64,000 nt of DNA. Source: Eutrophocola sp964503965 (GTDB lineage: Bacteria > Pseudomonadota > Gammaproteobacteria > Pseudomonadales > Pseudohongiellaceae). A model generated the notes under the pieces. It was not told the DNA's origin and did not search any database. It saw only the letters and a program-made list of their open reading frames with translations. The position numbers and the translations under genes were made by a program. The stretch's first letter is position 1, and each line of letters starts with the position of its first letter. Location of the stretch: NCBI GenBank assembly GCA_964503965.1, contig CAZDCK010000017.1:1-64000 (forward strand), read 5' to 3'. Shown in pieces: positions 18,691 through 28,262 of this stretch.

Positions 18691-18966
18691 ATTCTAAACC
18701 CCTGGTGAATGCTCAAAGGCTATAGAGAGTACCCAAATATGAGATGTATTTGAAGTTGAAAAAATAGCTGCATGGCAATCGACCCATACACCAGGAGGAT
18801 TTATTGTGGAAAGAAAAGGTATTTGTAACAGTCAAACTTGACTTGAACCGGGGCCAGGCGTATCAAGTCATATTGAAGACCGACTATATAGGGCCTGCTT
18901 AAACACCTTGAGACGTTAGTGCTTACCGGCAAATCACCGGTAGCCAGGGGGACAAGCACTTTCATC

Positions 18967-20517
18967 ATGAAACCTTTTCAGCACATCCTGCTGCTAATCC
19001 TGTTTTGCCGGTTGCCATGCGCAACAGCGCAGGACAGCCTCAACCTGGCAGATGCTGCCATGAACCAGGACTCTGCCGCGGTTAGCCGCCTGCTCGAAGA
19101 AGGTGCAGATCCCGACACCCGGGGGCAATACGACACCCCGGCCCTGCATTGGGCCGTTCGGTACAATGACCTGCAATCTGCACGCCTGCTTGTTGAAGCG
19201 GGTGCTGATCCGGAAATTTCCAGCCGTTATGGCGTCACTCCGCTTGGCCTGGCTGTCGCCAATGGCAATATCGCACTGGTAGATTTACTGCTTGATGCCG
19301 GTGCTGATGCCAATACCCTGGAACATAATGGGCAGACCGTTCTGATGACAGCCGCTGAAAACGGTGTCCTGGCCAATGTTGAACAACTGGTGAAAAATGG
19401 CGCGCTTGTAGATGTCCGTGAGGAAGGATTTGGCCAGTCAGCGTTGATGTTCGCCTCAAGGGCCGGCCACCTGGACATCGTGACATATCTACTTGATCAG
19501 GGAGCCGATCCCAACGCCAGTACAGATATCGGCGAGACGCCGGGATGGACAGGTCCAAACTCCCAACCAGGTTTTGGTTTCGGTATTGGCATCATTCGTG
19601 GAGGCACCCCGGCTGACAGGGGGCGCAGGGAACCCATCCCCGGAGGCATGACGCCACTGCTTTATGCAGCCAGACATAATCATACTGGCATCGCAGAACG
19701 TTTACTGGACTCAGGAGCCGACATCCTGAAAACCGAGGCCAACAACATCAGCCCCCTGTTGATGGCCGTGGAAACAAACAGTATGGCAACTGCCCGGCTG
19801 TTGGTCCGACGGGGGGCGGATCTTGATGAAGCTGACTGGTATGGTCGTACTCCCCTTTGGGAAGCCATCAATGTACGCAATCTCTACGTACACAATGATA
19901 AGTTCACCAATTACGTCACGAATCAGGATGAGATCCTTGAACTTATCAGGATCCTGGTGTCTGAAGGTGCAGATCTGGACGCCAGAACAAAGGAGTCTCC
20001 CCCAATTCGGCATTATCTCCTGAATATCACAGGCACCCTGGAATGGGTGGATTTCACCGGCCAGACTCCTTTCATACGCGCTGCAAGAGCCGGTGATATC
20101 CCTGTCATGAGGCTGCTACTGGATCATGGTGCAGACCCGTATATCGAAACCTTTGAAGGAACCAATGCCCTGATGGCTGCTGCCGGCATCAACTGGGTGG
20201 TATCCCAGACCTGGACCTGGTCACCGGAGGCATTACTTGAGGCGGTTCAGTTGTGCATCGACCTGGGCATGGATATCAACAAAGCCAATTCCATGGGGTT
20301 GACCGCTATTCATGGTGCAGCTAACCGGGGTTCCAATGACATTATCCGGCTGCTTGTAAAACATGGGGCGAGGCTGGATGCCGAGGATGCGGAGGGTCGG
20401 ACACCACTGGACTGGGCAAAAGGCGTTTTCCTGGCCACGCACCCGGCCGAAGAAAAACCCGAATCGATGGCCCTGATTTCACACCTGCTTGAAGAGAGAG
20501 GCATGCCTGTTAGGTAA
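18967..20517 (+). CDS. Secreted ankyrin-repeat protein
   Basis: Start set at ATG 18967, where a signal peptide ending PCATAQ begins; 516 residues. About ten ankyrin repeats follow, recognisable by ALHWAVRYND, TPLGLAVANGN, ALMFASRAGH, TPLLYAARHNH, TPFIRAARAGD and AIHGAANRGS, each with the LLL-x-x-GAD turn. A Gly/Pro-rich insertion (about residues 195-225) breaks the array after the fifth repeat. Ankyrin arrays bind proteins; here the array would act in the periplasm or outside the cell. The next gene, a DUF1592 protein, starts 7 bp after its stop, so the two are surely co-expressed and perhaps physically associated. Confidence 0.9.
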   Translation: MKPFQHILLLILFCRLPCATAQDSLNLADAAMNQDSAAVSRLLEEGADPDTRGQYDTPALHWAVRYNDLQSARLLVEAGADPEISSRYGVTPLGLAVANGNIALVDLLLDAGADANTLEHNGQTVLMTAAENGVLANVEQLVKNGALVDVREEGFGQSALMFASRAGHLDIVTYLLDQGADPNASTDIGETPGWTGPNSQPGFGFGIGIIRGGTPADRGRREPIPGGMTPLLYAARHNHTGIAERLLDSGADILKTEANNISPLLMAVETNSMATARLLVRRGADLDEADWYGRTPLWEAINVRNLYVHNDKFTNYVTNQDEILELIRILVSEGADLDARTKESPPIRHYLLNITGTLEWVDFTGQTPFIRAARAGDIPVMRLLLDHGADPYIETFEGTNALMAAAGINWVVSQTWTWSPEALLEAVQLCIDLGMDINKANSMGLTAIHGAANRGSNDIIRLLVKHGARLDAEDAEGRTPLDWAKGVFLATHPAEEKPESMALISHLLEERGMPVR

Positions 20518-20524
20518 TCACGAA

Positions 20525-22825
20525 ATGAAAGCATTTCCATCCATATTGATCCTCTCACTGCTCGGCAGTCTGGCCAGTACAATGGCAACAGCCCAGAATG
20601 TGCCTGCCTTTATGGAGCAGTACTGCATCAAGTGTCATAACTTCGAAGACTGGGCCGGCAGCCTGGATATGGAGGGCCTTGATTTCAATCATGTGGAAGC
20701 GGCTCCGGAAACCTGGGAATTAATGATTCGCAAGGTTCGCATCGGAATGATGCCCCCCGTGGGTGAAGAACGCCCCGACCCGGCTACGATGAGAGCCTTT
20801 GCCGAGCAGATTGAGCATCAGCTGGACAATACTATTGAACCCATGCCCGCCTCTCCAACGCTTCACAGGCTAAATCGCAATGAATACGCCAATGCCATTC
20901 GCGATCTGTTGTCTCTTGAGGTCGATGTATCTACCCTGCTGCCCAGGGATAATTCCAGCGGAGGATTTGACAATATCGCCGCCTCTCTCGGTTTTTCCCC
21001 TGCCCTGGTACAGGCCTACACCTCTGCTGCCATGAAGATCAGCCGCAAGGCGGTAGGGGATATGACCACCACAGAAGCCTCCACCATTTTCCTGCCCCCA
21101 CCAGAACTGGCCCAGGACAGGCATATTGAGGGGCTGCCCCTTGGAACACGGGGAGGCATGAAAATCACTCATAACTTCCCCCTTGATGCTGAGTATGACA
21201 TCAATGTTGGTGGGCGACTGTTCAGCTTCAGCCGTGGCTTCGGGGAGCAACTGCCATCGGATCTTGATATCACTATCGACGGCAAACCGGTTCCTGTTGA
21301 AAAAAACACCATCAGTAAAATTCCACTGACAGCAGGGCCCCATACAATTACGGCCGCAATCATTGACCATCGCCAGTCCGCCGGAGTGAATGATATTTAC
21401 ACCAACTACAATGTAGTGGGGAGTATCAACCGTATCGAGATAGTCGGTCCATTCAATGCCACAGGTCCCGGCAAAACCCCCAGCCGGGAGAAAGTATTCA
21501 CTTGCTACCCTCAACGGGATGATGAAGAAATCGCCTGTGCGACAGAAATTGCCGAAAATATCGCCACACGGGCTTACCGTGGACCGGTGTCCAATGAGGA
21601 AATGGCTGCCGTGATGCAGTTTTATCGCCAGGGAGCACAGGAAGGTGGATTCGAGGAAGGAATCCAGCAGGCCCTGTCACGCATTCTTGTCGATCCACGC
21701 TTCCTGATCCGCTTCGAGGAAGAGCCCGAGCACCTCGCACCTGGAGAAATATATACGATCAGTGACCTTGAGCTGGCCTCCCGGCTCTCCTTCTTTCTCT
21801 GGAGCAGCATCCCGGACGACGAACTGCTGGACCTGGCCATGGAGGAAATGCTCAGTGACCCGGCTATTCTTGAAGAACAGATTCAGCGCATGCTCAGGGA
21901 TGACAAGGCCAGTGCCCTGGTCGAAAACTTTGCCGGTCAATGGTTGTTCCTTCGGGATGTGGAAACTGTGACTCCGGAAGAAGGAAATTTTGATGACAAC
22001 CTGAGGAGCGCCTTTATCCGGGAAACACAACTGGCTGTGGCAAACATGATCAATGAAGACAATCCCGTCACGGAACTGCTTGATGCCGATTACACCTTCC
22101 TCAATGATCGCCTGGCTGAGCATTATGGCATCAAGGGTGTGCGGGGGTCCTACTTCAGGAAAGTGCCGCTGGAAAATGATAGCCCACGCCGCGGCCTGCT
22201 GGGACAAGCTAGTATTCTTACCGTTACCTCTACAGCCAGCAGGACATCCCCCGTGGTACGCGGTAGCTGGATTCTGGAGAACCTGCTCAGTGCTCCTGTT
22301 CCTGCTCCGCCCCCGGGGGTGGAGACCAACCTGGATGGTGATGGCAGCACTGTACTGACTACATCGGTGAGGGAACGCCTGGAGGCACACAGAACTGACC
22401 CGGTCTGCGCTTCCTGTCATGCGGTCATTGACCCAGTCGGTTTTGCCCTGGAAAACTTTGACCTGGTTGGCCAGTGGCGGGAATTCGATGGACAGTCCCC
22501 AGTCGATCCTACCGGAATGCTGCTGGATGGCACGATCATGAAGGGCCCTGCTGATCTGCGCAAAGCCCTGGTACGATACTCTGACCTGTTTATTGAAACA
22601 GTAACGGAAAAACTGATGACTTATGCGCTTGGCAGGGAACTTGAATATTTTGATATGCCGACTGTTCGTTCTATTATTCGCAATGCGGAAGCCAGCGAAT
22701 ACCGCTTTTCTGACCTGGTCAGGGGAATTATATTCAGCGATCAGTTCACCCGGCGGATAAAAGGCGGCAGCGAAGCAATGGCGGACCTGCAGACATCGTC
22801 AAAACGGGCGCAACCGGAGGCCTGA
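20525..22825 (+). CDS. DUF1592-type multidomain protein with two haem c motifs
   Basis: Start set at ATG 20525, giving a signal peptide ending MATAQ and 766 residues. An N-terminal C-x-x-C-H (C34, C37, H38) belongs to a planctomycete-type cytochrome c segment. Then come the DUF1587-like start (LHRLNRNEYANAIRDLL), a carbohydrate-binding-like middle (about 215-310), DUF1595 and DUF1592 (LASRLSFFLWSSIPDDELL), DUF1588 (RRGLLGQASILTVTS) and DUF1585 (ETVTEKLMTYALGRELEYFD). A second C-x-x-C-H is at C628, C631, H632. This modular series is known from Planctomycetes and some Gammaproteobacteria; its reaction is unknown. It overlaps functionally with the DUF1552 partner that starts 1 bp later. Confidence 0.9.
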   Translation: MKAFPSILILSLLGSLASTMATAQNVPAFMEQYCIKCHNFEDWAGSLDMEGLDFNHVEAAPETWELMIRKVRIGMMPPVGEERPDPATMRAFAEQIEHQLDNTIEPMPASPTLHRLNRNEYANAIRDLLSLEVDVSTLLPRDNSSGGFDNIAASLGFSPALVQAYTSAAMKISRKAVGDMTTTEASTIFLPPPELAQDRHIEGLPLGTRGGMKITHNFPLDAEYDINVGGRLFSFSRGFGEQLPSDLDITIDGKPVPVEKNTISKIPLTAGPHTITAAIIDHRQSAGVNDIYTNYNVVGSINRIEIVGPFNATGPGKTPSREKVFTCYPQRDDEEIACATEIAENIATRAYRGPVSNEEMAAVMQFYRQGAQEGGFEEGIQQALSRILVDPRFLIRFEEEPEHLAPGEIYTISDLELASRLSFFLWSSIPDDELLDLAMEEMLSDPAILEEQIQRMLRDDKASALVENFAGQWLFLRDVETVTPEEGNFDDNLRSAFIRETQLAVANMINEDNPVTELLDADYTFLNDRLAEHYGIKGVRGSYFRKVPLENDSPRRGLLGQASILTVTSTASRTSPVVRGSWILENLLSAPVPAPPPGVETNLDGDGSTVLTTSVRERLEAHRTDPVCASCHAVIDPVGFALENFDLVGQWREFDGQSPVDPTGMLLDGTIMKGPADLRKALVRYSDLFIETVTEKLMTYALGRELEYFDMPTVRSIIRNAEASEYRFSDLVRGIIFSDQFTRRIKGGSEAMADLQTSSKRAQPEA

Positions 22826-22826
22826 C

Positions 22827-24152
22827 ATGGCAATCTACCTGACCAAGAAACACCTCCCTCGTCGCACCTTCCTCAAAGGTGCCGGCACTTCACTGGCCTT
22901 GCCATTCCTTGAATCCATGATTCCGGCCGGTCCAGCCGTGGCACAGACCGCCATGCCAAAAACACGTTTTGGTGCCATCTATATTCCCCATGGCGCCACC
23001 ATGTCACGATGGACACCTCCGGAAACAGGCAGGAATTTTGCTTTCTCGGAAATACTGGCTCCACTGGAAAACTTCCGTGAGAATATCAATGTTGTCAGTG
23101 GTCTTGGCCTGCCTCTGGCCTATGGACCGGGCGGCGCTACGGCAAATCACAACCGCTCGGCCGCCTCCTTCCTGAGCGGATCAAAACCCTTGAGCGGCGC
23201 CATCCCGGAACTGGGCGTCACCATTGACCAGATCATCGCACAGCACCTGCATCAAGATGCGCCACTACCTTCCATGGAACTAACCATTGAAGAAGCCACC
23301 CTTAGTTGTGGCGAAGGACTCAGTTGTGCCTACCGCAACACGATCTCCTGGCAATCCTCCCTCTCACCCCTGCCCATGCAAAACAATCCCCAGGTGGTTT
23401 TTGAACAGCTCTTCGGAGATGGTGCCACACCGGAACTACGTGAGTCCCGGCGCAAACAGTCCCTGAGCCTTCTGGATGCAGTATCAGAACAACTTTCAGA
23501 TCTGGACCGTTCACTACCGGCAGCGGACAAAATCCGGCTTGAACAATTCCTCACTGATATTCGGGAAATCGAACGCCGCATCGTACAGGCAGGTGAAAAA
23601 GTCACGGAAGATATCGCAATTCCTGAAAAGCCTAATGGCATTCCCGTCGACATCGAGGATCACATCAAACTCATGTTTGACCTGCAGGTGCTGGCATGGC
23701 AAACCGAAATTTCCCGGGTATCCACTTTTCTCATGGCCAAGGAACTTAGCGGTGCCGTCTACCCCGCCAGTGGCGTCAGGGACAGTTTCCATACCCTGTC
23801 CCATCATTCCAACAACGAAGACCAGAAAGCCCGCTTCGCTGTCCTGAACCGTTACCACGTTGGATTACTGGCCTACTTCCTAGAAAAACTTCAGGCCACT
23901 CCCGATGGCGACGGCAACCTGCTGGACAATTCCATGATTCTCTATGGCAGCGGCATGAGTGATGGCAATTCGCACAATCACGATCCCCTGCCCATCGTTC
24001 TGGCCGGGGGAGCATCAGGCAGACTGGAAGGTAACAGGCATATCGTAGCGCCGGACAAGACACCGGTCTCCAACCTGTTACTGTCAATGCTGCATTTACT
24101 TGATATCGAACAGGAGCAGTTCGGCGACAGTAACGGCGTCATTGCCATCTGA
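22827..24152 (+). CDS. DUF1552 protein with twin-arginine signal
   Basis: 441 residues. The N-terminus P-R-R-T-F-L-K-G (R12, R13) plus a hydrophobic stretch ending AVAQ is a Tat signal. The body has DUF1552 features I recognise: GAIYIPHGATMSRWTP, the NHNRSAASFLSG segment, DQIIAQHL, the FDLQVLAWQTEISRV helix, FHTLSHHSN, SMILYGSGMSDGNSHNHDPLPIVLAGGASG. It looks like a divergent sulfatase/alkaline-phosphatase-like (DUF1501-related) fold, with the final GSGMSDGN-H motif as a likely metal site. Its start lies 1 bp past the DUF1592 stop, so the pair is translated together. No reaction is established. Confidence 0.9.
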   Translation: MAIYLTKKHLPRRTFLKGAGTSLALPFLESMIPAGPAVAQTAMPKTRFGAIYIPHGATMSRWTPPETGRNFAFSEILAPLENFRENINVVSGLGLPLAYGPGGATANHNRSAASFLSGSKPLSGAIPELGVTIDQIIAQHLHQDAPLPSMELTIEEATLSCGEGLSCAYRNTISWQSSLSPLPMQNNPQVVFEQLFGDGATPELRESRRKQSLSLLDAVSEQLSDLDRSLPAADKIRLEQFLTDIREIERRIVQAGEKVTEDIAIPEKPNGIPVDIEDHIKLMFDLQVLAWQTEISRVSTFLMAKELSGAVYPASGVRDSFHTLSHHSNNEDQKARFAVLNRYHVGLLAYFLEKLQATPDGDGNLLDNSMILYGSGMSDGNSHNHDPLPIVLAGGASGRLEGNRHIVAPDKTPVSNLLLSMLHLLDIEQEQFGDSNGVIAI

Positions 24153-24315
24153 GTGTCGCAACAGGTTTTTCAGATTCTGCCAGGCAATTCCATTTGCTTA
24201 TGGCCGTTGAAGATGCCCTTTTGACCGGATTCGATTGGACATGGGCGGTGTTGCCGTCTATGCTTTCCCTCCCTTTTTTCCCTACAAGACATTCACATCA
24301 GATGATGGAGGTCAC

Positions 24316-26031
24316 GTGTCTAAAAAAGCATTTCTACTAGTCGCTGCAGCGGCATTTTCAAGCCCGCTGTTTGCAGCCGATTCCAATGCCGGCAAAACCT
24401 TTTTCGGCCAGCAATGCGCCCTTTGTCACAGTGCAGAGCCGGGTGATAACGGCGGAGCCCAGGGACCGCTTCTGCATGACATCATTGGCCGTGAAGCCGG
24501 TGCCACCAACTTTTCCTATACGCAGGCTATGGCTTCTTCAGGCCTGACATGGACTGCCGATACCCTGGATCGTTTCCTGGCGGCCCCGACACAGGTAATA
24601 CCTGGCTCCTCCATGGTTATTCCTGTTGCCGACAGTGACATGCGCGACAACCTGATTGCCTACTTCCAGGAATTATCAGACGGCACCTTCGTCGATGACA
24701 CCCCCGAATTTAGCGGCTTTGGCGGCTTCGGACCCCCACCTGAAGCAGAACCACCAAAAGGCGACCCTGACTGGATTAATGACCGACCCGGTCGTGTTCA
24801 TAAAGTGAATCTGGACGAACTGCCTGAACCCTATGCCACAAGTTCCGCTGTGAATTTTCCAACTGTGGCAGAACGCCCGGAAGGTGCGGAACTTATGGTT
24901 CCTGAGGGATTCAGGGTAGAAACCTTCCTTGACGGCCTGCAGGGTCCCAGAGCCATGGTACTGGCTCCAAACGGCGACATTTTCCTGTCCGAGACCCAGA
25001 GTGGACGGGTCCGCGTATTGCGTCCAAATGCTGACCGCAGCCGTCCTGCCCAGAACCACATCTTTGCACAGGGCATGCTTCAGCCACTCGGTATTGCCTT
25101 TTATCCTGCCGGGGATAACCCGGAATGGGTCTACGTAGCTGAAACCAATCGCGTCATTCGCTACCCTTACCAGGTTGGCGATACACAGGCCAGGGCAGTA
25201 CCTGAAGTGGTGGTTTCACAGCTGAGTCCAGTCGGTGGCGGACACTACACAAGGGATCTGGCTTTCTCCAGGGATGGCCGCCATATGTTCGTATCCGTTG
25301 GTTCCCAGTCCAATGTCCAGGAAGACATGCCCGTGAAATCCAGCGCGGAAATTGCGTCCTGGGAGTCTGAAAGAGGCCTGGGTGCCACCTGGGGTACTGA
25401 AGAGAACCGCGCATCTGTCATGGTTTTCGACGTAGGCAATGAAGAAGCCACCGCCCGACTCTGGGCAAATGGTATTCGCAACTGTGTTGGCCTGACAGTA
25501 CAGTCCGAAACCGGGGAAGTCTGGTGTACAGTCAATGAGCGTGACCAGCTCGGAGATGACCTCGTGCCAGACTATTCCACACGGGTTCCGGAAGGCAGCT
25601 TTTTTGGCTGGCCCTGGTATTACATGGGTAATAACGAGGATCCCCGCCACGCCGGTGCAAGGCCAGACCTTGTGGGCAAGATCAGAAAACCGGATGTGCC
25701 CTACACGGCGCACTCTGCGGCAGTAGATCTTGAATTCTATCCCTTGCAGCCTTCAGGTGACTCGGCTTTTCCCACAGAATATGCCGGTGATGGTTTTGCT
25801 GTCCTCCATGGTTCCTGGAACCGAGGCCACAGAACCGGGCACAAGATTGTCAGGCTGCCCATTGAAGACGGCGTGCCAACCGGAGAATATATTGATTTTC
25901 TCGTAGGCTTCATAAACGAGGATGGTAATCCCTGGGGACGTCCCGTAGCCACAGTCGTGATGGATGATGGCTCCATGCTGCTGAGTGATGATGGCGCCAA
26001 TATCATTTACCGCATTTCATACGAGCGCTAG
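24316..26031 (+). CDS. Cytochrome c - PQQ dehydrogenase (sorbosone/L-sorbosone family) fusion
   Basis: Start set at GTG 24316, four bases after GGAGGT; 571 residues with a signal peptide ending PLFAA. A class I cytochrome c domain occupies about residues 22-125, with C34-A-L-C37-H38 and a Met ligand in PGSSMVIPV. A PQQ/sorbosone dehydrogenase propeller follows (residues 215-571): GLQGPRAMVLAPNGDIFLSE, QPLGIAFYPAG, YTRDLAFSRDGRHMFVSVGS, and FAVLHGSWNR. The domain pairing means that electrons from the oxidised alcohol or sugar can pass straight to the haem. 163 bp separate it from the DUF1552 gene, so it may have its own promoter while serving the same system. Confidence 0.87.
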   Translation: MSKKAFLLVAAAAFSSPLFAADSNAGKTFFGQQCALCHSAEPGDNGGAQGPLLHDIIGREAGATNFSYTQAMASSGLTWTADTLDRFLAAPTQVIPGSSMVIPVADSDMRDNLIAYFQELSDGTFVDDTPEFSGFGGFGPPPEAEPPKGDPDWINDRPGRVHKVNLDELPEPYATSSAVNFPTVAERPEGAELMVPEGFRVETFLDGLQGPRAMVLAPNGDIFLSETQSGRVRVLRPNADRSRPAQNHIFAQGMLQPLGIAFYPAGDNPEWVYVAETNRVIRYPYQVGDTQARAVPEVVVSQLSPVGGGHYTRDLAFSRDGRHMFVSVGSQSNVQEDMPVKSSAEIASWESERGLGATWGTEENRASVMVFDVGNEEATARLWANGIRNCVGLTVQSETGEVWCTVNERDQLGDDLVPDYSTRVPEGSFFGWPWYYMGNNEDPRHAGARPDLVGKIRKPDVPYTAHSAAVDLEFYPLQPSGDSAFPTEYAGDGFAVLHGSWNRGHRTGHKIVRLPIEDGVPTGEYIDFLVGFINEDGNPWGRPVATVVMDDGSMLLSDDGANIIYRISYER

Positions 26032-26042
26032 CAATAGGTCTA

Positions 26043-26071
26043 TTGCGGACCCGGCCCCGCCGGGTCCGCAA
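26043..26071 (+). terminator. Strong GC-rich hairpin after the cytochrome-PQQ fusion gene
   Basis: Perfect 13-bp stem TTGCGGACCCGGC / GCCGGGTCCGCAA with loop CCC. There is no T tract afterwards, so it may stop transcription only with Rho or act as a transcript 3' end stabiliser. It begins 11 bp past the stop codon. Confidence 0.65.
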
Positions 26072-26199
26072 TCAATCCAGGCCCTTTCCTTTTTCTACAT
26101 GGCAGTCCATTAACCTGTCGGACTGGTAATTTGGCTATTGTTTACAGTCATCATTATTGCAGCGCTAGACAACAATACCTACCCAGCCCCACCCGGATA

Positions 26200-27106
26200 A
26201 CTCTCAAACGGTGGCCGGACTGATGAAACCCTGGCTATCACGCTGGATAAACTGATGGGCCATATGCATTGTGATGCGGCGTCGGTTTTTCTCAGCACTG
26301 ACAATAACGGTCTCACCTGTGTGGCCAGTGCCGGGCCCGTAAATCTCAAGGGATTCAGTATTCTCGTGGGGACAGGCATTGTCGGCCGCTCAGTGAGTGA
26401 ATCCCGGGTCCTCATGATCCGCGATGTGGACGATTCAGAGCATTTCTTTGATGGGATAGACAAGGAAACCGGCTTTCAGACACGATCCATTCTCTGCGCC
26501 CCGCTGACAGTACACAAAAAGACAATCGGGGCCATTGAGCTCATTAACAAGCGTCCCTCAAAAAAGAATCCGGAAGGACTCTTCAACGAGGTCGACCGGC
26601 ACCTGCTCAGCATTCTCGCCTCTTCAGCTGCCCTGGCCATCCATAATGCCCAGATGGCCAGTGACCTGGTCCAGACGGAAATAATCCAGCAGGAACTGGA
26701 TATTGCCCGGTCCATCCAGGAAAGCTTTCTCCCCGATTATGCTGAAGAGCACCCTATTGCCGGCATCAACCAAGCCGCCAAGAATGTGTCCGGGGATTTC
26801 TTCGATTATTTTAGGCAACCGGACGGCACATATATTTTTAATATTGGCGACGTCAGTGGCAAGGGTATCGATGCGGCACTGTTAATGGCAAAAGCCAGCA
26901 GCCTTTATCACTGCCTTGGCAAAACCATGAAATCGCCGGCCCAGATCATGGAAATTATCAACGAAGAACTGGTCGAGCACACGACACGCGGCATGTTCAT
27001 TACCATGATCGGCGGCATATATGATCCTGACAGCAGCATCGTTCGTCGTGATGGCATGGATGGCCTGCTGGAACAGATGCGGAAAAAAACATCGCCTGAC
27101 CAGTAA
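26200..27106 (+). pseudogene. GAF - PP2C (SpoIIE-type) phosphatase remnant, truncated at both ends
   Basis: The first ATG in frame is 26255, but recognisable GAF sequence (DETLAITLDKLMGHM) starts before it, after an in-frame TAA just upstream of 26204, with no usable start codon. The GAF domain and linker helix (QQELDIARSIQESFLP) are followed by the first half of a PP2C domain: the metal residues in SGDFFDYF and IGDVSGKGIDAALL are present. The frame then ends soon after FITMIGGIYDP, about 90 residues short, and lacks the last metal Asp region. The final 25 residues do not look like the family. Likely a dead anti-sigma-factor-phosphatase-type regulator, unless assembly has removed sequence. 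Confidence 0.6.
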
Positions 27107-27160
27107 ATCCTCCCCTTTCCGCAAAATGCACCCTTTGCCAGCATGAAAGGCCATTCTGTC

Positions 27161-27191
27161 TTGCCAGTTTAAGGGCGTAATGTGATAGAAT
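27161..27191 (+). promoter_or_regulatory. Extended -10 promoter for the coiled-coil gene
   Basis: TTGCCA (27161-27166) and TAGAAT (27186-27191) are 19 bp apart, with TG one base before the -10 (an extended -10). They lie about 75 bp upstream of the start codon at 27268. Confidence 0.4.
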
Positions 27192-27267
27192 TCGCGCCCT
27201 GTTTGCGCTAGATCCTGTTTTTTCAACCCGAAATCCCTGTCAGCTAAGAAGAAATTCACACTGGAAT

Positions 27268-28083
27268 ATGGCTAACGTACTAAGTCTTAAAGAATTACGC
27301 ACCAGCAACGTCCTCAAGGCAGAAATCAAACAGCTGGAGGATGAGAAGAAAGAACTCCTGGAGCAGCTTGAGCGCCAGAAAAAAATGGAGCAAAAACTGC
27401 GCGACGATATTATCGAGCACAAAAAGGATTTTGATCATCTGGAAAAGCAGTTCCATCATTTTGCGGATCTCGAGGCCGAGTACGAGGCCCTTCAGCAGGA
27501 GCTTCAACTGGAGCGACTGGAAAAGCTGGTCGATGAAGGCAAGCAGGACAACAAACTTGAGGGTAAACTCAAAAAGGCCAGAGAGGACCTTGCCCAGGTC
27601 CAGGCCGAACTCAAGGAACTCAAGAAGCTCGATCCCCAGCGTCTGAACCGCCAGGTTAAAGACCTGAAAAAGAAAAACCTGGATCAGGCCAAAGACAATA
27701 AAAACCTCAATACGGCTCTCGTCACGGAACGCAAGGAAGTACGCGAACTAACCCTGAGCAAGGACAAGCTAGAAGCCGATCTAAAGGCAACACGCAGCAT
27801 GAGCAACCCCTTCTGGCTGTCTGAAGACGAGAACTGGGCACTGTTTGAAAGCGGTCTTGTTCTGAAAGATGAATCCACATCCGGGGAAGACGACGCTGAC
27901 CGCATCCTTTGCCTCAACCGTGAATCCGGGGTCAGTGTAGTGAGTGCTCCCTGGAATGACGAAGACGAAGTGACCTGGCTTGGCAGCTCTGAATTTACCA
28001 CGGCCATACCCGGTGAAGCTGCCGAGGAAGCCGCCAAGCGTCTCAGGGCAATAGCGGCCGATGCAGAAGAAGACCAGGATTAA
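27268..28083 (+). CDS. Coiled-coil protein of unknown function
   Basis: 271 residues, no signal peptide. Residues about 10-180 are almost pure heptad coiled coil, rich in Glu, Lys, Leu and Gln. Near residue 185 a globular tail begins (SNPFWLSEDENWALFESGLV) that is acidic and ends with an Ala/Glu helix. I recognise no family. The tail has a short beta-rich segment (SGVSVVSAPWNDEDEVTWLG) that may be a small binding domain. It stands alone, with its own promoter. The 179 bp after it hold no clear terminator, only a purine-rich run. A structural or scaffold role is possible, but nothing shows it. Confidence 0.7.
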   Translation: MANVLSLKELRTSNVLKAEIKQLEDEKKELLEQLERQKKMEQKLRDDIIEHKKDFDHLEKQFHHFADLEAEYEALQQELQLERLEKLVDEGKQDNKLEGKLKKAREDLAQVQAELKELKKLDPQRLNRQVKDLKKKNLDQAKDNKNLNTALVTERKEVRELTLSKDKLEADLKATRSMSNPFWLSEDENWALFESGLVLKDESTSGEDDADRILCLNRESGVSVVSAPWNDEDEVTWLGSSEFTTAIPGEAAEEAAKRLRAIAADAEEDQD

Positions 28084-28262
28084 AAAGAGTTAGAATAAGA
28101 AGAATAAAAGAGCAAAAGCACTGGAGCAGACCCTCACATCGCTTCCATCCTTTCCTCATTTTTTTCTACTGGCTGTCTATATCCCCTACTTTTCCCGCCC
28201 CTGTTTGACTAGACTGTACAGACTAATATTCAAGAGCTGGCCAGGTGGCCAACAGCGGGATC

